Shown: one piece after another, positions 1 to 9,113 of the stretch
Position numbering within the stretch: the stretch's first letter is position 1
Layout: every line of letters starts with the position of its first letter
Origin: JARIHD01 sp964610985
Lineage (GTDB): Bacteria > Patescibacteriota > Saccharimonadia > Saccharimonadales > UBA4665
Assembly (NCBI GenBank): GCA_964610985.1
Contig: CAZSZJ010000001.1
Coordinates: 21,947 to 85,946, forward strand
Direction: 5' to 3'
Length of the DNA stretch: 64,000 nt
The notes under the pieces: generated by a model
Seen by the model: the letters and a program-made list of their open reading frames with translations, nothing else
Databases searched by the model: none
Told to the model about the DNA's origin: nothing
Made by a program: the position numbers and the translations under genes

Positions 1-1239
1 GCCCGATATCACCGCCAAACCAAGTGCGCCGCCCATTTGTTGCGCTGTACTAATCAGACCTGAGGCCAGTCCCGCTTCCCGTAACGGCACACCAGATGTG
101 GCCGCCGTAAATAGCGGCGTAAACACCATTCCAACGCCGAGCGGCATCATAATAACCGTGAACAGCAGGTCGGCGACATACGATCCATCCACCGGCAAAC
201 GAATCATCCAAGCGACCGCCGCCCCCGTAATCACAAGACCGGCAACCAAAAATGGCTTGAACCCGTACTTCGCTATAAGCTTCGGCATTCTGTTTGACAA
301 AATACCCACTATTATCGGAAATGGCAGAAACGCCAGGCCAATCTGTAACGGACTAAACTGCAGAACAATCTGCATATAGAGCGACATCAGAAAGAACATG
401 CCCATCATTCCTGCTGCAACTGGTGCCAAAATCAAATTTGCAACGGTCACATTACGTATTTTAAAGATAGAAAGCGGTACCAAGGGATGCTTACTGCGTG
501 ATTCATTGGCAACAAACGCCACAAGCAAGACTGCTGCAAGACCAAATAGCCAGAGCGTTGCAGCGTTCGTCCAACCGTCCTTGATCGCCAACTCTGCGGC
601 GTATACAATGCCGATCAAACCACCGGTAACCAGTAGAGCGCCCGGCAGGTCCAAATGCTTGTGGGATCGCTCTTCATTAGCATGCTTGGGTATAAGTTTG
701 GATATGCCGAATGCTACCGTGATACCAATAGGAACATTAATAAAGAAGTTCCAGCGCCAGTCAAGGTACTGTGTCAAAATGCCACCGAGCAGCAAGCCCA
801 CTGCGCCACCACCCGCGGCCACAATCGTCCACAAACTGAGCGCCTTCGTACGCTCCTCGTCCTGAAAAGTGGTAAGAACCATAGAAAACGCCGCTGGCGA
901 CATAAGGGCCGCCGATAGTCCCTGTACGACCCGAAAAGCTATAATCTGAAACTCATTCTGGGAAAAACCAATCAACAGCGAGGCAAAAGTAAATCCAATC
1001 ATGCCTATAAGCAACACTCGTCGGCGACCAAAAAGGTCAGCCGCACGCCCGCCGAGCAGCAAAAAACCGCCAAAGGCCAGTGCGTAGGCAGTGACCACCC
1101 ACTGCAAAGAACTGTCGCTAAAATGCAGCGCTTCTTTAATGATAGGCAGCGCGACATTGGCAACGACAGTGTCCAACACCACCATAAACTGCGCTACGGC
1201 CATTAGTCCAAAGATTAGCCAGCGTGACCTCTCCTTCAT
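1..1239 (-). CDS. DHA2-family (EmrB/QacA-like) MFS drug exporter, 3' end outside window
   Basis: Reading the minus strand from ATG at 1239 gives 413 uninterrupted codons running off the left edge. The N-terminus (MKERSRWLIFGLMAVAQFMV...) leads into many hydrophobic helices. The loop between helices 2 and 3 carries the MFS signature GGRAADLFGRRR, and 'LDTVVANVALP' in helix 1 is typical of 14-helix DHA2 proton-driven multidrug exporters. A clear AAGGAG site lies 6-7 nt before the ATG. Only about 12 helices are visible, so the C-terminus is missing. It is divergent from the MarR gene at 1346, the classic arrangement for a MarR-controlled efflux pump; the regulation is inferred. The substrate cannot be told. 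Confidence 0.9.
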   Translation of the reverse strand, partial: MKERSRWLIFGLMAVAQFMVVLDTVVANVALPIIKEALHFSDSSLQWVVTAYALAFGGFLLLGGRAADLFGRRRVLLIGMIGFTFASLLIGFSQNEFQIIAFRVVQGLSAALMSPAAFSMVLTTFQDEERTKALSLWTIVAAGGGAVGLLLGGILTQYLDWRWNFFINVPIGITVAFGISKLIPKHANEERSHKHLDLPGALLVTGGLIGIVYAAELAIKDGWTNAATLWLFGLAAVLLVAFVANESRSKHPLVPLSIFKIRNVTVANLILAPVAAGMMGMFFLMSLYMQIVLQFSPLQIGLAFLPFPIIVGILSNRMPKLIAKYGFKPFLVAGLVITGAAVAWMIRLPVDGSYVADLLFTVIMMPLGVGMVFTPLFTAATSGVPLREAGLASGLISTAQQMGGALGLAVISG

Positions 1240-1345
1240 ATATTCTCCTTTTGTTTTACTGGAAGCAATGCGATTCATTGTATTTGTAAAAGGTTGAGAT
1301 TGTCAACTATTTTGTTTGTCAAATGATTTGCGATATAATGAAATT

Positions 1346-1765
1346 ATGGAAAACCACTTTGAACAAAATCCTGCATGGCTATTAATCCGCCATTCCATTC
1401 CCGCAAAGCTTGCTTTCGCAAAGACGGCCGAGCAATTTGGCCTGACTTATATGCAATTACTTACACTCTGTTTGGTCGCTTCGTGCAAAGAGGGTCCGGC
1501 CATGCAAGGAGTTACGGCAACGCTTGGATGTGACGCATCCAATGTTACAGGATTGGTTGATAAACTCGTGGCCCAAGGCTTTTTAGAGCGCAGTGAATCG
1601 CCCCACGACCGACGCACCAAAATCGTCAAACTCACCAGCAAAGGTGTACAAACGCGTTCGGATGCATTACAAAAATTCGCTCAGACAACCATCTTTAGCG
1701 AGTTGACCACCGAAGAAATCGACACACTCGCGCGTATTCTGAGCAAATTACAGCCCCGGCAGTAA
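1346..1765 (+). CDS. MarR-family transcriptional regulator
   Basis: A 139-residue MarR/SlyA-type winged-helix protein. The recognition helix and wing are visible as 'LGCDASNVTGLVDKLVAQGFLERSESPHDRRTKIVKLTSKG', with the DRR-K wing typical of the family. I start it at ATG 1346: a perfect TATAAT (1334-1339) ends 6 nt before it, so the transcript probably begins at or next to the start codon. The longer reading from 1316 would place this promoter inside the gene. It faces away from the DHA2 exporter and probably represses it. The ligand is unknown. Confidence 0.9.
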   Translation: MENHFEQNPAWLLIRHSIPAKLAFAKTAEQFGLTYMQLLTLCLVASCKEGPAMQGVTATLGCDASNVTGLVDKLVAQGFLERSESPHDRRTKIVKLTSKGVQTRSDALQKFAQTTIFSELTTEEIDTLARILSKLQPRQ

Positions 1766-1783
1766 CTCGTACATCCTAAAGGT

Positions 1784-2068
1784 CTATACAGGCGTACGGT
1801 GCAGGAACTTTACCGTAGCGTCAAGCGTGGGCTGGGTGTTGTGCTCCGCAAAAATATACTTATTCTTGAAGGGCAACTTAGGGTCGTGGCGCCCCACAAT
1901 TGCCGCCGCAATTTGCTTGGCCGCAGCCAGCTCAGCATCAGCATCCGGCAATTGCCAAATCTTAGTACGCAAAGTAAACGAAAAGGCCAGCACAAAAGCA
2001 CCGCCTCTAGCGGTCTGTACCTCGAACTTTGCTGAGTTGCCGGCGTGAGACAGGACGGTTACTTTCAT
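1784..2068 (-). CDS. hypothetical protein, 94 aa
   Basis: A small protein beginning MKVTVLSHAGNSAKF with no recognised domain. Its ATG overlaps the stop codon of the upstream cupin gene by 4 nt (ATGA), so the two are almost certainly translationally coupled in one transcript. It has a beta-rich start followed by a helical 'DADAELAAAKQIAAAIVG' segment. No signal peptide or membrane segment is seen. Function unknown. Confidence 0.6.
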   Translation of the reverse strand: MKVTVLSHAGNSAKFEVQTARGGAFVLAFSFTLRTKIWQLPDADAELAAAKQIAAAIVGRHDPKLPFKNKYIFAEHNTQPTLDATVKFLHRTPV

Positions 2069-2382
2069 AATGAAGCCGCCTTTGCCGCCGATTCATAACA
2101 GACACAGCCGCCAAAACCCACCCGTATATCGCAGCGCAGATTAGCCGGGACATCTAGCACGTCACCAGATTGCAGCGAATACGTCTTGCCCTCAATAGTG
2201 CAGTTAAACTGACCTTCGGCGCACCAAAGTTGCATGCCTGTAGGGAATTGCCTAGGAGCAATTTCGTCACCATCCTCGGCCTTCCAACGACGCGCCACTA
2301 TTTGTTTGCGCTTCAGCAGCTCCATGAGCTCTTCCTCAGCAGACTCATATACTCTGGACCAACGAGATTTGCGTATTTGCAT
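2065..2382 (-). CDS. small cupin-domain protein
   Basis: About 105 residues. The C-terminal half reads as a single cupin barrel: 'FPTGMQLWCAEGQFNCTIEG' followed by 'SLQSGDVLDVPANLRCDIRVG', which matches the G-D-x-P turn of the second cupin motif. The metal-binding histidines of motif 1 are not obvious. I start at ATG 2382 because TATACT ends 6 nt before it; an upstream GTG at 2397 would overlap that promoter. It forms a two-gene operon with the 94-aa protein downstream. Substrate unknown. Confidence 0.65.
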   Translation of the reverse strand: MQIRKSRWSRVYESAEEELMELLKRKQIVARRWKAEDGDEIAPRQFPTGMQLWCAEGQFNCTIEGKTYSLQSGDVLDVPANLRCDIRVGFGGCVCYESAAKAASL

Positions 2383-2433
2383 GTATGCAGTATACACCCT
2401 GCAACCCTCTGTTCTAGCTAACGACGTTGCGGC

Positions 2434-3489
2434 TTACCAGGTATCATCCGACATATCCTGCGCCTGCCGGTTTATGCTTTTGTGAGATCTCATGTTAGAC
2501 CGTTTGGCTTGGACTTCGTTTTTCTTACGGAGGCCTTTTAGCTCATGCTTCATTTTTATGTAATCCGCATAATGGGATGCCTGCAAAGTGCCGTCCCGAA
2601 AAGCAGCCTGGACGGCACAGCCCGATTCACTGATATGCCGGCAAGTCGTGTATTTGCACTGTTTTATAAGTGCAGCCACATCATCAAAATTATCATCCAG
2701 GTCTTCCTCTGTGCCCCACAGCTGCAACTCCCGAATACCAGGCGTGTCGATAAGCAGTCCGCCGCCGGGCAGCACAAACAGCTTGCGGTGGACAGTGGTA
2801 TGCTGACCCTTATCGTCGGAGATGCGGACCGCCTTGGTGGCCTGCCTCTCCTTGTTTAACAATTTGTTGGTAAGGGTAGACTTGCCCACGCCAGACGACC
2901 CCAGCAAAATAGCGGTCTGCCCGCGCTGAATGTGCGCCAGAATCTCGGCCACACCGTCACCCTGGATGGCAGCACTAACAATAATAGGCAGATCGAGCAT
3001 GCGCAAATCCTCCAGATAAGGTCTGACGTCGTCGACTTTATCGGCCTTATTGAGCACGATCACTGGAGTAATATTCCCAATGGAAAGCTGATACAAAAAT
3101 CGCTTTAGCCGTTCGACACTAAAGTCATTATCCAAAGCCAGCAGTACAAAAGCGATATCTACATTGGCGGCGATAACCTGCTTTATCGTTTGCCGGCCGG
3201 CCACTTTGCGGGCGATTTCGCTACGACGAGGGACAACAGCCTCGATGACTGCATGGCCCGTGTCCGGCACACGAACCGCCACCCAATCCCCCACCTTTGG
3301 GGCATGCTCCGGGCCAGCGTAATGGGAGAGCTTGCCCGATAATTCTGCCGTTATCGGTGCAGGAGTCACGATCTTTAGAGAAGTACCAAAGTCGGCGATA
3401 ACCCGGGCCGGCACAAGGCCCGCCGTATCAAGCGTTTGCCATTTCTCATAGAATTCCTTAGTCCATCCGTACTGCACCAATTGTTCCAT
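2434..3489 (-). CDS. rsgA: RsgA, ribosome small-subunit biogenesis GTPase
   Basis: A 351-residue circularly permuted GTPase that acts in late 30S maturation. An OB-fold N-terminus carries 'VGDWVAVRV'. The G motifs then appear in permuted order: NKAD (G4, about 146), GSSGVGKST (G1, about 197) and DTPG (G3, about 248). A C-terminal zinc-binding segment of the form C-x4-C-x-H-x5-C follows at about 278-291. All diagnostic parts are present and the length is normal. The start has a GATACT box ending 6 nt upstream and no SD. Confidence 0.95.
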   Translation of the reverse strand: MEQLVQYGWTKEFYEKWQTLDTAGLVPARVIADFGTSLKIVTPAPITAELSGKLSHYAGPEHAPKVGDWVAVRVPDTGHAVIEAVVPRRSEIARKVAGRQTIKQVIAANVDIAFVLLALDNDFSVERLKRFLYQLSIGNITPVIVLNKADKVDDVRPYLEDLRMLDLPIIVSAAIQGDGVAEILAHIQRGQTAILLGSSGVGKSTLTNKLLNKERQATKAVRISDDKGQHTTVHRKLFVLPGGGLLIDTPGIRELQLWGTEEDLDDNFDDVAALIKQCKYTTCRHISESGCAVQAAFRDGTLQASHYADYIKMKHELKGLRKKNEVQAKRSNMRSHKSINRQAQDMSDDTW

Positions 3490-3504
3490 GTATCTAGTAT
3501 CGCA

Positions 3505-3993
3505 TTAATAACGCGGAGGAGAAATGGGAATTGAGGAACTCATGATGTCGCTTACGAACTGGCCACTTTTTAGCACAACGTGCTTGCATCCTTTTTGATT
3601 TTTCAGTTGTTCTAAAATTGCCGACCAGTTATCGGTGATAACGCTTATGCTCATAAACGACTGCGGTGTGTGTCGCTGCCGATAACGCTCAATGTATTCG
3701 GCTCGGAGACCATCTTCTGGATATACGAGGATAAAGGGGGTGCCTTCTCGCTGCAATGCGTCCCTGACTTCTTGGTGTATAGACACGAACAGTAGGTCTG
3801 CCCGTCCTAGATGATCTTTAATTGCCTTAATGTAATTATCCGGAAAATCAGCACTACGAACCTTTCCGTCCTTACCATGCCCGAGCGTATAGCTATGCGA
3901 ATCCAGATCGATTATTTTTAGACCAGAATCGTTATTGGCTGCAAAATACGATTTGCCCGCCCCCGGAAAAGCCAAAACTACCGTTGTTTTCAT
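3505..3993 (-). CDS. P-loop nucleotide kinase-like protein
   Basis: 162 residues. The N-terminal Walker A is 'AFPGAGKSY' at residues 8-16, and 'IIDLDSH' follows, resembling small adenylate/shikimate-kinase-type NTPases. Further domain assignment is not possible by eye. TATAAT ends 7 nt before the ATG, another leaderless-type start. It lies just upstream of rsgA on the same strand with only 15 nt between them. Substrate unknown. Confidence 0.75.
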   Translation of the reverse strand: MKTTVVLAFPGAGKSYFAANNDSGLKIIDLDSHSYTLGHGKDGKVRSADFPDNYIKAIKDHLGRADLLFVSIHQEVRDALQREGTPFILVYPEDGLRAEYIERYRQRHTPQSFMSISVITDNWSAILEQLKNQKGCKHVVLKSGQFVSDIMSSSIPISPPRY

Positions 3994-4050
3994 CAGTAGA
4001 ATTATACCAAATTACCTCTTCGGAATCCTTTTGTTTGCTATGATAAGCGC

Positions 4051-4359
4051 ATGATAATTCTGCATCTAACCTGCGCGAATGAAAAAGAAGCAAAAGCCAT
4101 CGGCACAGCCTTGCTAGAGCAAAAACTAGTGGCTTGCGTCCGGCGATCACAAGTCAACTCAGCGTATTGGTGGAATGGAAAGATACATAACGATGACGAG
4201 ATCCTGCTCATGATGGAGAGTTTAGAAGAAAAGTTTGACGCCGTTGAAGCGGTAGTTACAGAGCTTCACAGTTATGACGAATATGTCTTGACCGCCGTGC
4301 CTGTTGCTCGAACTACCACCGGCGTATTAAGGTGGCTCGACGAAACGCTGAGACACTGA
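4051..4359 (+). CDS. cutA: CutA-like divalent-cation tolerance protein
   Basis: 102 residues matching the whole CutA1 fold: an N-terminal strand 'MIILHLTCANEKEAKAIGTALLEQKLVACV', the 'YWWNGKIHNDDEILLMMES' core, and 'HSYDEYVLTAVPV' near the end, equivalent to the HPYE.P motif of the family. CutA proteins form trimers and have been linked to copper/divalent-metal tolerance, though their biochemical role is unsettled. TATGAT ends 6 nt before the ATG. The gene ends in TGA, showing that TGA is a stop here. Confidence 0.88.
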   Translation: MIILHLTCANEKEAKAIGTALLEQKLVACVRRSQVNSAYWWNGKIHNDDEILLMMESLEEKFDAVEAVVTELHSYDEYVLTAVPVARTTTGVLRWLDETLRH

Positions 4360-4446
4360 GATGAGGTCATAACGGTCTATCGTTGGCTATTCGAACGCTA
4401 TCAGCCCAATCATCCATACACCCTTTATCTGCTATAGTGAGGCAAT

Positions 4447-4983
4447 ATGAAAATGCCTTCGTCTCATTATTTTAAATGGATTCCTAATGCCATTACCTTT
4501 TTCCGTTTGGTGTTAGGCGCCCTTGCCTTTACTGCTGCGATACAACAAAACTGGACCACAGCCCTCTGGATACTCCTTGCCGCCCTGTCAACCGATTTCC
4601 TGGATGGCCTTGCCGCCAGAAAGCTAAATGCAACAAGTACATTTGGCGAGCAGTTTGACGCTATCACCGATTCGCTCATTGTCGTTCTAGGAGTGCTTAG
4701 CCTAGGAATTACCGGACATATTTCGTGGTGGACGGTTGCGACGGTTTTTGTGATTGGTCTTGCAATCTCGAGCGACCGATTATTCGACCAGCCCACGTGG
4801 CGGTGGCGCGCTGTGATCGCAGTTGCAAGTCTTTTTGTAGCTTGGATCGGCATTGCGTGGTTCTATGCCTCCCTCGCTTACGGCTGGTCATGGTTCTATG
4901 TACCCATTACGGTTTTTGCCCTTACAGGCTGTGGGCTTCTAAAGCGCAATCGTATTGCCGTATGGATTCGGCCCTTGCTTTAA
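4447..4983 (+). CDS. CDP-alcohol phosphatidyltransferase (PgsA-like)
   Basis: A 178-residue integral membrane enzyme. The family signature DGxxARx8GxxxDxxxD is complete: D53-G54, A57-R58, G67, D71 and D75. These aspartates bind the two metal ions and the CDP-linked lipid donor. Hydrophobic helices surround the motif. It would transfer a phosphatidyl group from CDP-diacylglycerol to an alcohol such as glycerol-3-phosphate; the acceptor cannot be decided from sequence. TATAGT ends 8 nt before the ATG and no SD is present. Confidence 0.9.
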   Translation: MKMPSSHYFKWIPNAITFFRLVLGALAFTAAIQQNWTTALWILLAALSTDFLDGLAARKLNATSTFGEQFDAITDSLIVVLGVLSLGITGHISWWTVATVFVIGLAISSDRLFDQPTWRWRAVIAVASLFVAWIGIAWFYASLAYGWSWFYVPITVFALTGCGLLKRNRIAVWIRPLL

Positions 4984-5064
4984 CCCTACGACTTTAGCAA
5001 CGGTCAGCCTGTCGACCGATATTGAGATCTTGCAATCTGTAGTCTTTTCAGTTAAAACTACTTC

Positions 5065-6024
5065 ATGCCGAAAAACAGAAATAGCACTGGTTCTATAGCC
5101 GAAGCAGTTTTAAACACCTCAAATCCTCATGATATAAATGGGTCGCTTACCGCGGCGCACCAAGCATTGACCGGCGAAGGCATTAGTCCGCTCCGACTTG
5201 CATTGCAAGCCGAAATGCTTTCGGCGCGATCCGTCATCGAAGGACTCTTTATGGACAATAGCAGTGACCATTCGATGTACCTAAGTGATGCGAACTTTAC
5301 CGAAAGACGCATTACTTCCGCTGCGCTGCGCAACATTTTTGTGGAGCGAGAACTAAAATTTAACACCATGCTTAACAGCTGGCCCCTCTTCGATCACTTA
5401 GCGCGCCGCCATGGGCGCGGAGAGGAAGCACCCCACTCACGAGCACTATTAGTAGGATCGCTTACGTCGCTCACTTCACGAGCATTTAACGTAATGGCCA
5501 GGGATGTATTTGCCGCCGATAGTGTTTTTGTCACCGACATCCGCGGCGGCAAAGACAAAAAACGCCCCGAAAACAGCACCTTCGTCTATGGCAACGGCCT
5601 GCAGCTGCCCTTCAAGAGTGAAAGTATGAACACGGTCTGTACCAACTTTTTACTGCATATGATCGTCGATTCCAGCCAAACCGTTACCAGTGAATCATCA
5701 GAACAAGAGATAGCCAAGGGCTTACTCGGCGAAGCATATCGCGTCCTTGCACCGGGCGGTCAACTATTTATGCGCGAAGTGGCACCCCGACTCAACTATG
5801 ACGATAGAGAGTGCCGGACAAAATACAATCGGAAACGTATGCAAGCATTCATGGGCGAGATGCGGACGAACCTTACTGAAGTCGGATTTAGCGAAGTAGT
5901 CATCGAGGCAAGCTGGGAAAAAACGGGCGTCAAATATTTATTTGACGAAAGCCGAGAACTCGAGAAGCACACAACCATAGCCACACCCACTAGTATTGGT
6001 GTTTATGCGTACAAGGCCGAATAG
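5065..6024 (+). CDS. SAM-dependent methyltransferase-like protein
   Basis: 319 residues. The C-terminal half has late Rossmann-fold methyltransferase features: 'YGNGLQLPFKSESMNTVCTNFLLHMI' (motifs II-III region) and 'EAYRVLAPGGQLFMREV' (motif IV/V-like, as in Methyltransf_11). The glycine-rich SAM-binding motif I is weak; the segment before it ('RALLVGSLTSLTSRAF') lacks the usual GxGxG. The N-terminal 120 residues are unrecognised. It could be a divergent or inactive methyltransferase. No close operon partner. Confidence 0.65.
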   Translation: MPKNRNSTGSIAEAVLNTSNPHDINGSLTAAHQALTGEGISPLRLALQAEMLSARSVIEGLFMDNSSDHSMYLSDANFTERRITSAALRNIFVERELKFNTMLNSWPLFDHLARRHGRGEEAPHSRALLVGSLTSLTSRAFNVMARDVFAADSVFVTDIRGGKDKKRPENSTFVYGNGLQLPFKSESMNTVCTNFLLHMIVDSSQTVTSESSEQEIAKGLLGEAYRVLAPGGQLFMREVAPRLNYDDRECRTKYNRKRMQAFMGEMRTNLTEVGFSEVVIEASWEKTGVKYLFDESRELEKHTTIATPTSIGVYAYKAE

Positions 6025-6083
6025 CTCGTCTATGCCAACGGTAACTAGTACGGATTTTATAAATATGGTATAGTTAATACCCC

Positions 6084-7382
6084 ATGGCCGAAGTACCGCT
6101 CGTCTGCCTGATAGATGACATCAAACCCAATGATCTGTTTACCTCCGGGCCGCTTACCTATGACAATCTCGCCCCGGCGGCGCTCAGATACGAACAAGCT
6201 GATGGCGCCCTCACCAGTAGCCTCTGGACTCCAGGTCAAACCATAATTCAGCAGGAGCAAGCAGCAAGAAACGCCGCAAGCGCATATCTTGTCCGCACCG
6301 CCCATCAGGGAACCACCGCCAGGACTGCTGCCCAGCGCGACCTCTGGGACAAGCGATACACCCAGGCTTCGATTGAGTTTTATGGCCAGCCCGACCCAGC
6401 AGAAGCCCGACGACTCATCCACGACAAACAGCGAAGACTTCTAGATCTGCGATCCCACCCCAAAGCCGACCAACACCAGGTCGGTTTTTTGCTTAATTTT
6501 TATGCATCGGTTGTCGGCGAACCCGATCCCGACAGCACTGCCCCCAGCATCGACACTAAATATTGGCCCGAGATTGCCCAGTTCATGGACCAACACTACG
6601 CAGAAATATTTAAACTATTAGAAGATACGGCCGTCGGCAAAGACATACTGACCACCGAAGAATACGCTCCCGTCTTTGCGGACGCCGTACAATGGCTTGC
6701 CGAAAACCGTCCCGAGTGGGCCGACTGGAAAGTGACCGAGAAACTCGGTGGTTTTGCCGTCTATCAGGAAACAAAGGAGATAATTGTTGGCGCCAACCCG
6801 GCCGGGCTTTCCAGGTTGCGCATAAAAACGCTCCTCGCCCATGAAGTCCTTACCCATGCAATGCGCAGCGCTACGGCAAGCAAATTCGGCGACCGCGATC
6901 TGGAGCTAGGCCTGCCTGGTTATGATGTATTCGAGGAAGGCATTGCCACCCTCATCGGCTGGGCTGTATCCGGAAAAGCCACTCAGGGCGCCATTGACTT
7001 TTATATCGACATCGCGCTCGCTCTGGGAAGCATCGATGGCCGGCCTCGTAGCCGAGACGAATTGTTGCGCATGAGTCGCGCCAGAGCGATCATCAACGCA
7101 CAGACCGAAGAAAACGGGGCAATCCTAAATGACGACGAGCTGCGCAGAGTCTACCTGCGGGCAAACCAAATAATAAATCGGATTTTTAGAGGCGGCCTGC
7201 TAACCAAAGAGGTTATCTATCACCACGGCTACAATAAAGCCGATTCATACATTAAAAAGCAGCGTGCTCGTGGCTTAAGCATAGGACACATTCTGAGCTA
7301 CCTTATGCTCGGCGGTTTTGACCCGAGCATCGACATTCACCAAGACCACGTCCTAGAACGGACCGGCCAAAGACTAAGCTAA
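6084..7382 (+). CDS. DUF1704 / MATCAP-like zinc metallopeptidase
   Basis: 432 residues. The C-terminal half carries 'LLAHEVLTHAMR', an HExxxH metal site, followed about 30 residues later by 'VFEEGIATLIG', the glutamate element (QEGLA/EEGLA) of DUF1704 proteins. The same arrangement defines MATCAP, the eukaryotic microtubule-associated tyrosine carboxypeptidase, and bacterial 'QEGLA motif' proteins. A zinc-dependent peptidase is therefore the best guess; the bacterial substrate is unknown. No signal peptide, so probably cytoplasmic. TATAGT ends 9 nt before the ATG. Its stop overlaps the convergent gene at 7374 by 9 nt. Confidence 0.82.
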   Translation: MAEVPLVCLIDDIKPNDLFTSGPLTYDNLAPAALRYEQADGALTSSLWTPGQTIIQQEQAARNAASAYLVRTAHQGTTARTAAQRDLWDKRYTQASIEFYGQPDPAEARRLIHDKQRRLLDLRSHPKADQHQVGFLLNFYASVVGEPDPDSTAPSIDTKYWPEIAQFMDQHYAEIFKLLEDTAVGKDILTTEEYAPVFADAVQWLAENRPEWADWKVTEKLGGFAVYQETKEIIVGANPAGLSRLRIKTLLAHEVLTHAMRSATASKFGDRDLELGLPGYDVFEEGIATLIGWAVSGKATQGAIDFYIDIALALGSIDGRPRSRDELLRMSRARAIINAQTEENGAILNDDELRRVYLRANQIINRIFRGGLLTKEVIYHHGYNKADSYIKKQRARGLSIGHILSYLMLGGFDPSIDIHQDHVLERTGQRLS

Positions 7383-7886
7383 TACCGCTGGAATATCGGG
7401 CAATGGATTGCCATTTTCATCCCAGAGAGGACGCATCATCCCATAAACGTCATAGATGGCACCGAAGCCAAAAGCTTTCGAGAGTTCAGGACCTGCCGTT
7501 GCCAGTTCTTTCCGGGGCTTTTCCCAATCAAACAATTCTTCGACAAAAGGCGCCCCTTCATCTCGTGCGATCTTGAAGGCGCGGTTATAGAGCACTCGCT
7601 TAACTTCGTACTTAGCCTCGGGCGTGGCCACCGTCTCGGCTACACAAGTCCGGCCAATGATAGGGTAGTGGCTATAAACTATGTACATATTACCAAGTAT
7701 TTCGTCACTATCCTCCGGCGTTGCCACGATGATAGAACGAGGCATAAACTGCAAAAGACGCACCAGCCGATTCTGGTTATCTTGTTCCTCCACATAGTAA
7801 CCGCAGTGTTTTAAGTTTGCCTCTACTGCCGCTGCATCCGTGTGCGGATTGTAATTACGAGCAACAGCCCTCAGTACATCTTTCAT
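7374..7886 (-). CDS. hypothetical protein, possibly GNAT-like
   Basis: 170 residues from ATG 7886, chosen because GGGGGA lies 3 nt upstream; a TTG at 7910 gives a longer reading but no better site. 'AFKIARDEGAPFVEEL...FGFGAIYDVYGMM' resembles the end of a GNAT acetyltransferase fold, but the acetyl-CoA-binding R/QxxGxG/A loop is not visible, so this is weak. It is convergent with, and overlaps by 9 nt, the MATCAP-like gene. Confidence 0.55.
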   Translation of the reverse strand: MKDVLRAVARNYNPHTDAAAVEANLKHCGYYVEEQDNQNRLVRLLQFMPRSIIVATPEDSDEILGNMYIVYSHYPIIGRTCVAETVATPEAKYEVKRVLYNRAFKIARDEGAPFVEELFDWEKPRKELATAGPELSKAFGFGAIYDVYGMMRPLWDENGNPLPDIPAVLA

Positions 7887-7981
7887 AGTTCCCCCAACAT
7901 TTGTTATCAAATAATCATACCATCTGCCGACCTTTGCGGCTGATGTTTGACTAATACAGAAGAACTGTTATAAATAACCGC

Positions 7982-9012
7982 ATGTCGATAGACTCTTTTA
8001 CCCGCCGCCCGATTCCCCAACTTGAGGACAGATACAGCGAACTCATTGATAGCAGCGTCCGTGATGTCATTCCGGAAAACACCTACGAGATACCTGATCC
8101 GACGGCTCTGCAAGGTGTCTTTGAGTACGCTCGTGATCGGACAGGCCTATATAATAAAGATGCCGCTCCCACCTCTGATGAGCTCGCCCAGTTTGCGGTC
8201 ACATCTTTTTCTAGCGCGATGCAAGCGCTCGAGTACCAATCCATACTCAATATGATTTATGGGGCTTCAGGGGTCCGACTAATCTTCCAGATGGCTACCT
8301 CGAGAAAATAAATGATGACAAGGCAGCGCTCTACCTTCCGGGCCTCGAAGAAACCCAGCAAGGAACCTTTGATGCCGATTCTGGCCAGGTCAAAAACGCT
8401 GGCGAAAAATTGGGGTTGCAGCCCTTCGTATCTGCGCAACACCATTCGGCAACGTTTTCGACCATAGAAGATCCCCGCGAACTAGGCGCCCGGTATTATA
8501 GGATCGATACGCACGAATATTTACATATGCCCTTATTCAACGGTGAGGCGCGTTATCTTGGTATATCCGCCCTAATCGGCGGCAATCAAGTATCCTTGGC
8601 AGACCACTTTACGGAGTACCGAGACAGAGTATTCGGCTGGAGCCTGATGGATGTGCACACTTTGCATCCCGAAGCGTCGCTTGACCAAAGAGCCGCGAGG
8701 GTTTGGATACAGGATTTAATACAGTCTACCGCTTACGCCGAAACCGACCCCGAAGACAAAAAGCGTGCCACCCGCGAACAATACGAAAAATTTGCCAGTA
8801 TAGAAAACCAGATCAACAACGACTGGCCAGCCTTTGAAGCAGCTCGTGCGACGGACCCGACAGTAGTCGCCGAACGCCAAGCAAGCGCCCGGTTGCTCCG
8901 GCAGTGGCGTGGCAATCCCGACATATCAGTCGCAATTGCGCATGACCCAGACCGTGTGTACGGAAGCTTCGCCCACCGCATCACTCTTTCCAGCACAGTC
9001 AGCATAGGCTAA
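7982..9012 (+). pseudogene. hypothetical gene interrupted by a single-base frameshift
   Basis: Two open segments in different frames make one protein of about 343 residues. The first runs 7982-8311 (109 aa). The second is open from about 8213 to 9012, with its natural codons continuing upstream of the first possible start at 8410. Their overlap (8213-8311) contains two GGGG runs (about 8261 and 8274); adding one G to either joins the frames smoothly (...GPTNLPDGYLEKIN...). TATAAA ends 7 nt before ATG 7982, so expression starts normally. No domain is recognised in either part. It may be a decaying gene or a homopolymer sequencing error. Confidence 0.6.
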
Positions 9013-9050
9013 TTCGATTTAGCCTTGCCCCATTCGCCTTTTTCGGAGCC
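9009..9050 (-). pseudogene. C-terminal remnant of an AlkZ-like gene
   Basis: On the minus strand this stretch reads FGSEKGEWGKAKSN-stop, nearly the same as the last residues of the intact AlkZ-like gene at 9548 (AEKGEWGKTKSKNL-stop). 19 nt are identical (9028-9046 and 9573-9591). No upstream part of such a gene is present; the other strand is coding for the 8410-9012 segment. It looks like a gene scrap left by duplication or by insertion of the lipoprotein gene between the two copies. Confidence 0.5.
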
Positions 9051-9113
9051 AAAGTTGCATTCTGAAGTCCTCTTTTGTATTCTGTTAGCTTAAATTAATA
9101 CCGAAAGGCCAAT

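Noticed and set aside
98..1297. Plus-strand open frames opposite the DHA2 exporter
   Set aside because: They have no start signals and mirror the hydrophobic codons of the real minus-strand gene.
8213..8311. Programmed -1 frameshift rather than a mutation
   Set aside because: No X-XXY-YYZ slippery heptamer or downstream pseudoknot was found; a lost G in a G run is simpler.
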